A stretch of DNA of 64,000 nt from Doris montereyensis (lineage: Eukaryota > Mollusca > Gastropoda > Nudibranchia > Dorididae), in assembly GCA_037039925.1 (NCBI GenBank), contig JAXRKP010000433.1:192501-256500 (forward strand). The letters run 5' to 3'. A program made the translations under genes and the position numbers. Numbering within the stretch: position 1 is the first letter of the stretch; every line of letters starts with the position of its first letter. This document shows positions 14,201 through 28,700 of the stretch, piece after piece. The notes under the pieces were generated by a model. That model was given only the letters and a program-made list of their open reading frames with translations, had not been told where the DNA came from and did no database searches.

Positions 14201-17200
14201 AGAGCAGTTAGTCTTTAGAGCACAGGGTTCATAGCATTCAGCAATCTCAACATTTTAGGAAATTCTCCTGGGATTTCATTCGAGGAGAATATCAACAATT
14301 CTACAAGAATAGATGTCATGCTTTTTTTCTAGTTAAGAAATTCTTCTAGGTTTTCTAGCAGATTTTCAACAATGCTACGAGAATAGATTCCAATTTTTTT
14401 TTCCAGTTCAAAAATTCGTCTTGGAGGTTTTCTAGAAGATTTATAACAATTCTATGAGAATAGATGTAATATTTTTTGTTCAGTCCAAAACTTCTTCTAA
14501 GAGGTTTTCTGACAGATTTTCAAAATTTCTACGAAAAAAGATGCCATACTTTTCTTTCAGTTAAAAAATTCTCATTGGAGTGTTTTCTAGAAGATTTATA
14601 ACATTTTTACGCTAATACATGTCATAATGTTCCTTCCACTTCAGAAATTCTTCTTGGAAGTTTTCTAGTGGATTTTCAACAATTCTACAAGAATAGATGC
14701 CATATTGTTTTTTCTAATTCAAAAATTCTTCTTGGAAGTTTTCTAGCGGATTTTCCACTATTCTACAAGAAAAGATGCCATATTGTTTTTTCCACTTCAA
14801 AATTCTTCTTGGAAGTTTTCTTAAAGATTTTCAACAATTCTACAAGAATAGATGCCATATTGTTTTTTCCACTTAAAAATTCAAGGAGATTTTATAGAAG
14901 ATTTTCAACAATTCTACAAGAATAGATGCCCTATTGTTTTTTCCACTTCAAAAATTCTTCTTGGAAGTTTTCTAAGAAGATTTTCAACAATTCAACGAGA
15001 AGAAGAAGAAAAAGAAGAAGAAGAAGAAGATGATGATAAAATCAAAGAACAAGGAAGAAAAATTAAGCAAAAGAAGAAAACAAAAGAAGTAAAACAAAAT
15101 TTGTGCACGTTGTTTATAGGAGACAACTCTTCTACTAAATGCCAAGAAACATTTGCCTTGCTCACCTTACGTTGACATCACGACCAAGCACCGACTTGAA
15201 CCTGTTGACATCTGGAAAGCAAATATCCCTCAAGATTTCATCTCTCACAGAGTCCAGGGCATGATGCATATGACAGAAGAAGATGCGATCCATCACAAAC
15301 TGAATTTCCAACCTGACTGATTTCTTGGGTAGAAGAAACAGGGCCAAAGCAGAGGAAGCGCACACCACTATGTAGAGCTTATCTTTGCAGCGCCCGTCAT
15401 AGTTGTAATTAGAGTCTCCCACAATTTGAGCCTCAAAAACCTTTGGATATTAAGCAAGCACAAATATAACTGAAATGAAGAGGAATTTATTAAACATGAA
15501 ACTAAAAAAATTTAGCGATACCCACACACTGGCATGTTTCATTAGAAGTAACCCTGTCCACCATATGCAGTGATCTCAGGTTGAAATAAGGGGAAACAGC
15601 AAGATGTGAAACAGTCACATGAAAGAGTGAAAGGAAAGAAGTAAGGCCTACCAGTAGTTCTCCTCAACAATCGAACTCACATATTTCAAATTTTGAGTTC
15701 TACATTTGTGCTGTTGTTAATATATCCTCACACATTCAACACACATGCATCAAACATATACATAAAGAGAACATTTTCATTTACATGAAAACTATCAATT
15801 CACAGTTAACACTAAGAATTAATCAAAAACAAAGTTTAAAAAGGGTAAATTATTACAAAACTGGAGAGTGAGCAGCATATACACAGTAGATTTTGTATTT
15901 GATTTACCTACATCCACAACTAAAGTGATCACTGGGGTCTTCGTAGAATTTTAAATTTTGCCTGGACTGCCCTTTAACATGCAGTGTTGTGATCTGCACA
16001 CGGGACCTCCTTTTTATCGTCAATCCACCTACCTGGACCAGGCGGGTTGATTTTGCTCGAAAAAAATAGAGAAAAATGTTAACTGTTGGTAGGGCTTGAA
16101 GTTACTACCTTTTGATTGAGAGGCAGACACCTTGCCTCTGGACTATTGAGTCCCCCATACACAGTAGAAGTCTTTTCACCAGTAATTCAGTTTGCTGTCT
16201 GAGGCAAGAAATCTATCTTGATGCTCAGAACAACACATAGAGTATAGCATAATACATTAATTTAATCCATTGTGAAAGATGCCTTTTATAAAAAGTGACT
16301 AAAACAAAGAGAGAGAAAAAATGTTAAGAAAAAAGTTCTTTGATACATAAAACTCCCATCATTTGTGCTTTATAAGTTGCTTAGGACACTGCTAACCTAC
16401 TATGAACAAAGAAGAATGACAACCATTTTACAACAAAAAGCAAATAAAAATAAACACGACAACTGTCAATAATTGGGAACCCCGCCCCCATCCAATCGCA
16501 TTCCAAGAAAAAAACAAAACTACAAATAAACAAACAAAAATCCTAATTTCTTTTGTTTTTTTAAAACCATACCATATCAGGCATTACACCCGCTCTTGCA
16601 ATCAACACTGTCCTGACTTTATGCAAGACCAGTTCCCCAGCTTGAGTATCCTCAGTTAACGTCTCTGGTAATGGTACTTTGAGGAAAACATCTCCCTGCT
16701 GGGCTGTGATAAAAACTCCCGACTCATAAATTTTGTCAACCACTTCAACTTCATCCTCCAAATTATATCTGCAATATAGGAAAACATTTCTTTAACCCTT
16801 TATTTTCTGATTCAAAGCCACTAAAGAGCTGAAATTTCTATAAAAAAATCAGAATCAACTGAACACTAAAATTGATTCATGCCACATTGAATAAAAGTTA
16901 TCAATTCAAATACATCAGGCATGATTTCATGAAAAATCAAATATAACTATGAATTTGAAAATTAAGAACGCCTTTCCTATTCTTTTAACATTCAGGAACT
17001 GGACTGAAAATGGGGGCATAATACTTCAAAGGTATTGACCTACCGGGCAATTATTCTTTGCCTGGTCATTTCTTCCAGCTCCAAAAGTTTGTGCATCTTG
17101 TGCGAATAGTTGTGCTGGTTCAGTTCTTTGAAGCTGTCCGATGTCACGACACTTTCAGATTCCTGGGGCTCCTTATAACGCTGAAGCAACTGTTTGTCAA

Positions 17201-19662
17201 AATCACTAAGCACATAGTTGGTGCAGCAAACAATCTTTTGATTCTGACTGGTCCAGTGATCAAATTCGAGGTCTTCACGAAGCTCCTGTGCATGAAATGG
17301 GAAAGGGGTCAGTATGAATTTTTTTTTCATAAATGAAAAGAATATGTATAATTTCTTTTTCTCATGTGGTGCAAATTTTAACTTGTTCAAAGCGAAAGCC
17401 TTCATAAAAGAATGCATTGCTTGCCGAATTGCAATCTGATGATTCTAAATTACTTCCCTCATGTTTTGAAATAAAATGTAGCGCTGTGTCCAAAGAAGAA
17501 ACAAATAGTGAGAAGCTGTAACATATGACATACCTGAATGTATTTTGTGCCATGTCCAACCTCCACAGACAATTTTCTCACAAGAACAGGCCTTGAGCCA
17601 AAGTCTAATGCCACCCACTGGCTAAATGATCCAAAGAGACCAGCACTGAAGGTAACCTGAATAAAATTGTAATTGCTATGAGGACTTACTTAACTTTTCT
17701 ATTTTAGGGAAAAAACTGTTTACTTGCAAAATAATATATTTTTTAAAAACATCTTTGCTCTTTACCAAATGGAAGACGGATGAAGAATGAGGGAAAAAGG
17801 CATAAAGTGCTGAGGAGTCTACAGCAAGATATACTTATACACACAGATAATTGATTATTCTATTAATCATATCATGAGGTGCTTTCTTACTCTCTAAAAT
17901 TTTGTTGTCATTTGGTATTGCTTATAATAACTGGCTTTTAAATTGATTTCATTTCTTGATCTCAATCTTACTTTATTTACTTTAAAATTACCATTTCGAA
18001 ATCATATTTATTTTTAATGCTGATATGAATTGCTTCAAATTTCCTTTTATGGATGAATACATTATATTAAAAATTGAATTGAATCGAACTATGGTTCAGA
18101 GGATACCACTGCTAAAATAAGGCTGCTAAGTGAAAAGATATCCATTTAAAGCGGAAAGTTGAGGCACAATCGGCAGTGTTGTGAGTTTGTAATCAAAGTG
18201 ATATTGGCTCAAGGTCCTGGCTGGCCCATGGCTTTTAAAAAAATACAATGTTGTTCTCTTCGGAAAGGTATTTTTCTCTGCTGTAGAGAAAGATATTGTA
18301 AGAGTGTTGGTATGATACACCCAATAGGTACATGATGTATAGTCAGTGAGCTTGTGATTGTATGGGGATGTATGGTCAGTGAGCCTGTCATTGTGTGGGG
18401 ATGTATAGTCGTTGAGCCTGTCATTGTGTGGGGATGTATAGTCATTGAGCCTGTCATTGTGTGGGGATGTATAGTCAGTGAGCCTGTCCTTGTATGGGGA
18501 TATATAGTCAGTGAGCCTGTCCTTGTATGGGGATATATAGTCATTGAGCCTGTCCTTGTATGGGGATATATAGTCAGTGAGCCTGTCCTTGTGTGGAGAT
18601 ATATAGTCATTGAGCCTATGCTTGTATGGGGATATATAATCAGTGAGCCTGTCCTTGTGTGGGGATATATAGTCATTGAGCCTGTCCTTGTATGGGGATA
18701 TATAGTCAGTGAGGCTGTCCTTGTATGGGGATATATAGTCAGTGAGGCTGTCCTTGTATGGGGATATATAGTCAGTGAGGCTGTCCTTGTATGGGGATAT
18801 ATAGTCAGTGAGCCTGTCCTTGTATGGGGATATATAGTCAGTGAGGCTGTCCTTGTATGGGGATATATAGTCAGTGAGCCTGTCCTGTCCTTGTGTGGGG
18901 ATATATAGTCAGTGAGCCTGTCCTTGTATGGGGATATATAGTCAGTGAGCCTGACCTTGTCTGGGGATATATAGTCAGTGAGTCTGTCCTTGTCTGGGGA
19001 TATATAGTCAGTGAGTCTGTCCTTGTCTGGGGATATATAGTCAGTGAGCCTGTCCTTGTATGGGGATATATAGTCAGTGAGCCTGTCCTTGTGTGGGGAT
19101 ATATAGTCAGTGAGCCTGTCCTTGTATGGGGATATATAGTCAGTGAGCTTGTCCTTGTGTGGGAATATGAACTATTAATCCATCTTTAACGTAAGTTGTT
19201 ATAAATATTTTCTTCTAAAATATGTGAAAATTGGCTTTTGTTCAACTGCAACTCAGTATAATTGATTCAAATAAAAATAAATCTCAGTATGTCTCAACAC
19301 TCTAATAATGGACGCACTTTCAGTACATACAACAAAACCAAATGATAAATCATCTCACTTGAATCTTATAAAAGCGCTTTCCTGTCTTCTCATCAACAGT
19401 GAAAAACATGTCTCCAGAAGCAACTTGGTGACGTAATCCGTTTTCATCCATCAGAAAGAAATGAAGTCGATCTTGATGCCGAAGAAGGCCAACCCTTTCC
19501 AAAGTACGCTAGGAATACAAAAAAATAATACACACACACATAACATTTTTTTAATAGACTGATTGAAATTTACCCTGTCCACCATGAGGTGAACTCAAGG
19601 TGAATTGAGAGGAAACAGCAAGATAAAAGATAGCTGAAAGAGGAAAAGGAAATAAGTAGCAC

Positions 19663-19755
<93 letters not shown>

Positions 19756-22700
19756 GTAGTGACTGCCTAAATGCGGCCGCATAAATGTCCGTTTCGTCTA
19801 AATGCCCGGAATCTCAGTGAAACTGATTTTTTTCTTTATAAATTGCCCCTCTAAATGCCCATTTCAAAACCAAGATTTTTGCTTAAATGCCCGGTCTCAG
19901 CGGCAACTGTACGTATCGTTTTCTCAAAAGTATTATAAAATAAGTCCGTAATTGATTAAATATTCTGTTTTTCTTTATCATACATGTAATCCAATCGCTA
20001 ATCTAATAGGGCACATACCCGTCAACAATGTGCCATGCATTGCAAACACCCTTCATTACCTATCCATTGTAGGCCCTAATGTACTAAACGTTGACCAATC
20101 TTCTCTTCATAACTCCACCCACTGTACAGCACATCTTTTGTCCCATTGCATCACTGGTTTGTCATCGGGCAATTAGAATTGAACAGTCTTCCGGACTCCA
20201 CCCACATTTGTTTCTTGATGTCGTAAGTGGCATGCAATCATCTGGCGTCTTTAGACTGGGCACTCATCGCTATCAAGGGACAAGGTGTGAACAGTTTTAT
20301 AAGCTCCCCTGTCTGACTGGCATTGGCCGTATCCAATGTGACTTCGGTTCTTCGTGGCGAGAAACGGTCAACCCATCCGCACACTCACCACCTGTGTGTT
20401 AAAGAGCTTAATGGTTTCCATGTGTCCCTTTTTCTTGCATTAAATCTTTCGTACAGCTGATGATTTTTCCAAAACAAAAGATTTGGCTATGAATCTTTAT
20501 CCTTGTCTGTCTGTTGTCTTAATTTTAACATGAGGATTATGAATCGAAGGAGTTGTAAGATTCGTGTTAATTTATTCACACATTAGTCCCATTGGATGAG
20601 GCTTTTCTTTATCCAGTTGTTCTCATCCAAATTTGCATAATTACTTAAGTCACAGGTCTCGTAATTAAATAAATCACGTGATTGTAGTGTGGGTTATGCC
20701 AGTTAATGTGGGAAACTTGAATTTTGCACAGCTACATACAGATTTACTTCTTGAAAATAAAAGGGATAAATCAGGAAATGATTTACAAAGAAGCTTCAAA
20801 TCCTGGATGAAATTGACAAGTCACTAGGGAAATCCAACTTCGCAGAAATAGTTCTTCCCCCAAATTGTTGCCCCTGAACTACTTTCGCCTAAATGTCCGC
20901 TTTGTCTGCTTCCCAAGCACCGGGCATTTAGGCGGTCACTATTGTGTGTGTGTATATAACGTGCCAATAAAACCTGACTTCTAGTACTAAACCAGTATTA
21001 GTTGTCTCCTTCCCACTCATTGTTTACATACTGGAAGTGGAAGACTTTTCTTCTCTTTCTCACCAATGGTCACTTATCTTGCTAATCATTGCTGTCATAT
21101 TTTCACATTCTTCACACACACATGCCCACCCCACTCCTGCTAACCGGTCAGACATACGTGCATGACATACCTGTCAATTATCATCCAACCTCTATTCTTC
21201 CTTGCATTTGCCTTTCACTTCATAAATTGTTGCTCATTCCCTTTCTAATACACACACTCACATACATTCGCGATCGCACGAAACACATGAAAATGCTCTC
21301 TATTTCTCTCTTTTACACACACACACACGCGGGACATTTCTCTCTCTCTCTCTGGTCACACTTTGCTGCAGGGGGAGTCATACTGTTTCAAAGATTTTAA
21401 TCACGACTTGATTTAGATCTATAAGATCTACTTTAGAGTACAGATACTAGGGACGTTTAGATCTAAATCTAATGTCATTGAATATCAGCGAGACCTTCTG
21501 CTTGATCAGTTAAAGACTCTAGTAATCGCGGTAGGCCTCAATAACACGTAATCATACAACGAGTTTTGAGGTCTCGAACAAGTACATCACAAGTACTCTG
21601 AAGAACGGACAAAGGGAACAATTATTAGCGAAGAATCGATACATCATTACTCATAATAACATGAATCCTGGATAGGCATGACATCTGGCTATTGGCTGAT
21701 TAAAAACAAAAATCGCACGCTGAATATACGGAACAATGCCGTCCAGGCAACGATTGCAGTTGTATTACAAAAACAAATCGGGATGGGCCAATGGAAAATC
21801 GGAAATTCGCAAATTTTCACCTTAAAATCAGGATAAACAGCAGGAACCTTGTTTGCAAGACTTTTCTAATAACGATAATACGTTGGATGTCATGACTGGC
21901 TGTTTTTTAGATAGCCTCAAATCTGACAATACAGATGGGAACGATCGTGACGTTGAATGACCTGAAACCAGCAATACTATACAATAGTGTCAATTTATAG
22001 GTCTACATTACTATCACTCGTTGCCAAAAATTAACAGGGCCCTGTTCTAGATCTATTTTCCATTGTCACAGCATTGCCTATTGCTGTTCACTGCTATATC
22101 TAAATCTAGTAATATAGATATATAGATAGATTTACTAGAGAAATGATAGTATGACGTATATTGATCTGTTCAGATGGAAATTAAAAACAATTTTTTGTCA
22201 ATAAACCTTGTGTGAACTTAAAATACGATTTTTTCCATTATCAATTTTGTATGTGTTGTCCACTTAAATGGTTTGTTGTAATTGAGATATCTTTAAAATT
22301 TTCAAAGCAAACTCTTCAGCAACATCTCATCTAATGGTGGTGTCAATAATTAAATTTGTGAAATTTTCGCATCATGACGGGTTTTCCCCAAACTGCCTCA
22401 CATAGAAAAGAGTAGAGGATCAGATTGAAGAGCATCAGAGTGGATTTAGACCAGGAAGAAGTGTACAAAACCACATATTTACAATTAGACAAATAATAGA
22501 AAAATTCCGTGAGAGAAATATTGACTTGCAACTGTGTTTTATAGATCTAGAAAAGGCATTTGACACTGTGAGGAGGGACGAATTATGACATTCCTTAAAA
22601 GAACACAATGTAGAGTAAAATTTCATAGAAGCCATTAAAAGTTTTTACAATAAACCAACATGTGCAGTCAGAGTAGCTGGAAACATATCTGCAGAATTTG

Positions 22701-25700
22701 ATGTAGATATAGGGGTAAAATAGGGTTGTATCATAAGTCCTCTTTTGTTTATCACATTGATGGATTCAGTCGCAAAGGCATCCTCAAAAATGAAGAAAAT
22801 AAATGTAGGTGTGTGGAAGCTCAAACCAGTAAATGTATCAATGTTTTCATTTGCCGATGATTTAGTTCTGTTTGGAAAATCAGAAAATGACCTTCAGTCG
22901 AATATCAACATTATGAACAATGAACTAAATAAAAGAGGAATGAGAGTAAATGTAAAGAAAACCAAAATTAGCGAAGCTGAAACACAAAATCTTAAATTGA
23001 GCAGGGAGAATTTAGAACAAGTTCAAAGCTTCAATTACCTAGGAGTAATGATTAACTCAGAGGGAAAACTAAGAGAAGAAATCAGCCAGAGAATCAAAAA
23101 GGCAACTGCAATATATAACCATCTAGGAAAGGCATTTGTAGGTAAACAAGAATTGTCAACAAAAACCAAAATGGCAGTATACAACACAGTTTATTGTCCT
23201 ACTCTCCTCTATGGCAATGAAACCTAGACCTTAGACAGTAGAGAATACAGTAGAGTGCAGGCAGCCGAAATGAAATATCTAAGAAGAGTAGTAGGGAAAA
23301 CTAAAAGAGACAAAATCAGAATCACAACAATAAGAGATCAGACCAAAGCAGATGGCATACAAACTAAGATAGAAACAAATCAATTGAGATAGTTTGAGCA
23401 TGTAAACAGAATGAATGACAACAGAATAGCTAAATCAGTATACAGTGCTAAAGCCCAAGGTAAAAGACCAAAAAGGCAGACCTCGGAGAAAGTGGGAAGA
23501 AGATATAAAAGAGGCATTGAAGAATAGAAATTTAACATTTTTGGAAGGAAACAGAAAATGCCAGGACAGGACATCCTGGAGTAAGATCCTCTCGGGCATC
23601 TGAACCCCTACACCGAAAGGTAGAATGGGAACTGATAAAGAAAGAAAGCTTAAAGTAGATAAATACTGAAGACAACAATCAGTGATCACAGGGTTTTTCG
23701 ATAGGATTAAAAAAATTTGCCTGGACTGCCCTGTAAACAGCCAAGGGATCTTTAGCACTGACTGAGTTTTTGTGATCTGCACATCAGACTTTCCTTTTTA
23801 TCGCCCGTCACCGATAGATAGGACTAGGTGCCAATCCACTAAACTGGACCAAGGGGTGAGTTTTGCTTGGAAAAAAAGAGAGAAATGTTTTTTAATCTGT
23901 TGGGCACAAACCAAAGACCTTTTGGTTGAGAGGCTGACAACTTGCCTTTGGACTACAGAGTCCCTTGATGAACAAAAATCTATCAAACCTGGTAAGAACA
24001 TCTACATTGTGTGAGAAATGTTCATACATTTTGTCAAAACAAATAGTAAGATGTTTGCAACTAGCTTGTTGCCAAAGTAGGAGCTGAAAAAGGAAAATTC
24101 GCAGTCATGAGTGCACACTAAGCCTTACCTTGATGGCAAGACAAGAATTCATTTAAATATATACACAGCAAAATTACACTGGAACAACAATTTCATTGTC
24201 CAGTGTCACGTGTGAATATCGACATGACTTCTTATGGAGATGGCTGAAATGAGTAAGAAAAAGAAAAGAAAAAAGAAAGTTCCTAAGTTTTTCTTTCTGA
24301 TAACAACAATTTCATCAAAATCCAAACAGATTGTTTCAGAAAACCAACCTTTGACTCGACAATGAACGTCCATGAAAATGTGGCATTCTTCTCCTCTTTA
24401 TAGATGATCAATTCTTGACTGCATTTGATTTTGACATCAGTCAGATCGTCACAAAGCTTAAAAAAGAAATGCAATTTCTCATAAAGCCTACACTGAATTT
24501 TCAAGTCTAACAAAAAATTGACTTGGATGTCTGCAAATCCTATTCAATCATTAGTGTACCTACCAAATGTGATGATTATAAGAGAGGTTGTGAAAATAGA
24601 ATGCCAACATTTCTCGAGTAAAGGAGAAATCAGTTGAAATTGGTGAACTTGTCCTCATTCATGGAGGTAATACACAAAATCCCTTCTCACTTAATGACCA
24701 AGTACATACATCCACAACTGGACCAATTGTCACAGCTGGAGAATTTGTATTTGTACCTAGAAATGTGACTTTTCTTTTACTGTAGGTATAGAGCAGTCAT
24801 AGAGTTTGTGAATGAACATGATGGTGTTTTGAGAAAACTCCATGGTATGTAATTCTTTCATTCTACAAAAAGGGTTAAATGGGATTTCAAAAACAATATA
24901 TTTTTAACTTAGTACGGGCCATGAGAAACAAACCACAAATTTAATGTCAACATACGTTTTAAAATACACCCCTCCCCCGTCCCCCTTAATCTGATATCTA
25001 ATGCCTTTGATGGAAATAGAAAGCCTAATCAATTCCACTCTCACCACTTCAACACTGTTACTGCTGCCTTGGAAGTCTTCCAGGAGAGCTTCCGTGAAGG
25101 AGAACATTTGTTTCTGGCGTGCCATGTTTCTCTTCATCTTCCGAAACTCAAGCCTCTCCTTCCACTCGTCCAACTCGTCCTGACTGTGAGCATACTTGCA
25201 AAAATTGTACATGTCCAGTGTCACGTGTGAATATCGACATGACTTCTTATGGAGATGGCTGAAATGAGTAAGAAAAAGAAAAGAAAAAAGAAAGTTCCTA
25301 AGTTTTCTTTCTGATAATAATAAAAAGCACATGAGCCGTGCATCAATTATGAAGGCTATGGTAATACACGTTTATGCTTCATAGAGAATACATTTAATCC
25401 CAACACAGTAAATCTGATTCGTACACCATCACCATCGTTCCAAAAGGATTTTAACAATATGCTGAACTTTATGCTCCTCTCTATTGAATTCTTTCATGAC
25501 ATCATAAGAAATCTCAATCATCATAGGCTTGTTTTTCTGTCCCTCAAATTGTTGATCTTTAAGATGAAAACAAATTTGACAAGATCACGATGCCTTTTAC
25601 AAACACACAGTGAGGCCAGAGACATGTCAAAAGTGATGGACAAAATGATATGAAACACATTGAAGCCCATAGCAACAAAGATGAGACAAATACATGGAAA

Positions 25701-28700
25701 TGACATTGAATAATAAATGACAAATACATGGAAATGACATTGAATAATAAAGCGCCATAGGAACAAAGACGAGACAAATACATGGAAATGACATTGAATA
25801 ACATTAAAGCCCCATAGGAACAAAGATGAGACAAATACAAAAGAATAGACTGAAAAAATATTTAGAACACCAATAGAATCAAACGCGTGACCTTCCCTGG
25901 CCTTGGAGCATTATAAGCTCTCTATTCATGGCTAGGTGATGGGTACCGATACAGAGGTCATGCATTCGATTCTGTTGGTGCCCAAAGATTTTTTTTTTCT
26001 GTCTATTCGTTTGTATTTGTCTTGTCTAACAGGGTTTCAATATTATTTCATGTCATTGTTCTTCGCAATTCCTTTGACATCAAGACAAGCAAGGTATACA
26101 ATAATATCTATGAAGTCCTTCCCCAAGATCCAGCCAGACGTTACTCATGGCGGACATTGGGAAACCAGAGGCTTTCCGTTACCTTGGACACAGGGACAAA
26201 CTGCTCCCTTGGCCCCACGGCGGCTGCCTGTAGTTCCACTGGTGCTCCTTGTCCCAGTTCACGTTGTCTTTGTGCTTTTCACTGGCACAATGGTCATCCC
26301 ACTGTCGCTGGTTGTTACAACTGAAACTGCAATAGTGACAGTAGCGTTCGTTGATCACCATGTCTCCAGGGGCAATGATTTCATTCACAGACTTGGCCTG
26401 CGACTGCCAGGCAGACGTGGACGATCCAATGTTCACAACCGACTCACCCTCAGAGATTTTGCATGTTTTTGATTTCTCAATTTCCTTCAATGTTTCAGTT
26501 AACGATTTAAGTGATTTCACTGTTGAGAATGAAATAAAACAGCTTGAAAGACATTGCTAGAGTATACAGTATCAGTATATAAGTTAAAGTTCATTGATCA
26601 ATCAAGCTGGTCTTAAGAATAGTCCCTACTTAAACATCCCAATGAAAACAGTATAACAAAAAGCTAATGACTGCTTTCTAATGGTTACTTCTTTCAAGGC
26701 CATTACGGCCCACAGAACCAGAGCTTTTCCTCGTTCTATAGCGCGAAGCAGACAAGGCGATAATAGGTCACCTCATAGACAGGACACGAGTCTGTTACAG
26801 ATTTCACTTCCCAGTTGGTGCTGATACGCATTTGCACCAGAAACAAGTGGAAAATGTGTTTTACGTGTCTTGCCAAGAAACCCCACATCAGACCTTGCAT
26901 TGTAAGGGGGGACTCGGTAGTCCAGAGGCAAGGTGTCGGCCTCTCAACCAAAAGGTAGTAGGTTCGAGCCCCGCCGACAGTTGAAAAATTTTCTCTATTT
27001 ATTTCGAGCAAAATCTAGCCCCTGGTCCAGGTAGGTGGAATGACACCTAGACCCATCGGAGACGGACGATAAAAGGAGGTCCCACAACACTGTGCACGTT
27101 AAAGATCCCTTGGCTGTTTACAGGGCAGTTCTGGCAAAATTAAAAATCCTACCAAAAACCCTGAGATCATCCTAGTTGTGGATGTGGGTAAATCAAATCA
27201 AACAAAGCATTGTAAGGATTCAAATCCAGGACCTCGTGATCCTATCTCTGGCAGCTTGACCACCAAGCCACATCATCATGCTCTCTAATGGTTTGATTTG
27301 ATTTGATTTTACACTGATTTGGGGGTTTTGGATAGTTTTTTTTATATTTGCTTGGGCTGCCTTGTCAAGCCATCTACCTGGACCGGGGGGGGGTTTAGAC
27401 ATCACTCCAAAACAAAACTTGAGAATATTTTTCAGCCCTCGGCGGGGCTTAATTAACCCACTACCTTTGGGTTGAGAGGACGACACCCTGTCTCTGGACT
27501 ACTGAGTCCCCGTCTTCAATGGAATCATACATAAATGTACCAAATCAAAAATGAGAAAATATCAACATAACCATTGTTCATCCAACCGAATGCAGGAGAG
27601 GATGAAAATTTCAACTCTAAAAATAGCTACAGTGATATAAATAAAATGATAGGGGAAAAAAGAAAAATGCCAACCATTATGTCTCAACATATAGCTCCAT
27701 ATCTCCATTTCTTCTTGGGTATGAGGGTGGGTACACACTTGACGACCACACTTGTTTCCATAGACACACATGACCAGCTTCATTCCTCGCAGTAGATTTA
27801 GTGGTATGGAACGAATTTCTTTTCCAGATGGTAATGCTATAAACACACTGCTGATCTGCAATCAATGTGAAATCAAGACATTGACAAAACCATTCTTACC
27901 CAATGTAACTAATGGGGCTGACCCGATCACCGCAGGTGAATTGCTGCAGGATCCAGAACTGACCCTGAAGTCAGCTGAGGCCGTAAGTGACTTTGTCGCA
28001 GTTCAAAGGGCTCTCTTGAAGCTCGAACGACCCGTGTCCCATTAAATAGGAGAAGACATAATTTTCATTGCTTCATTTCATTAGCATCTTACATTGTGAA
28101 CTCACTAGAACGATATTTCCTCATCATGCAATAGTCAAAAGCACTAAAATGAATAATAGCTCATGAAGATTTACACCATGAAGCCATGAAGAGACATGAA
28201 TAAAACAGAAACATATTCTTTTACTTACATGAATTTTCTTCTTTCCTTAAGAGGGGGGGGGGGGGGGGGGGCATGTCATGAAGGCCATTTTATAAACTAT
28301 CAGGATAAACTAACAATGGTAGACACTTTTAATATTTATATTTGAAGAGTCAAAAGTAATAAACTAATGGGAAACATCAAAAAAATGTATGTTGACAATA
28401 TGTTACCATGGAAATACCACCATGTGGGATGTAGAGCTCTGCGAAAATAATTTTTCAAACACAAGCAAGACATAATTGTTTTGTCAATTTGTCTCAAATT
28501 TTAAACCTATATTTCTTCTCCTGAGCTGAATAAAAGTATGCATTGGTGTGCTTATATCTTAATTCTGAGTTGGTCGTTCTTTGTTCGTCAAAGGCTCTGT
28601 TGCCACGCCACTCCTCCGAGTTTCATATTTTGTATGTAGGATCTAATTGGCCTCAAGATTGTTTTCGTTTGAGGCCTTTTTCTATCAGAAAGGATGTTTA

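Noticed and set aside
18335..19168. Possible CRISPR-like array because of evenly spaced repeats
   Set aside because: The 33-bp units are contiguous with no unique spacers, and the context is a eukaryotic intron; it is a minisatellite.
25936..26560. Plus-strand open frames over 26 kb
   Set aside because: They are the opposite strand of HELZ2-like exon 11, which has splice sites and a C2H2 finger on the minus strand.
26908..26980. tRNA gene at the head of the family A SINE
   Set aside because: It is the SINE head: it continues into the repeated body and tail and has a target duplication around the whole unit.
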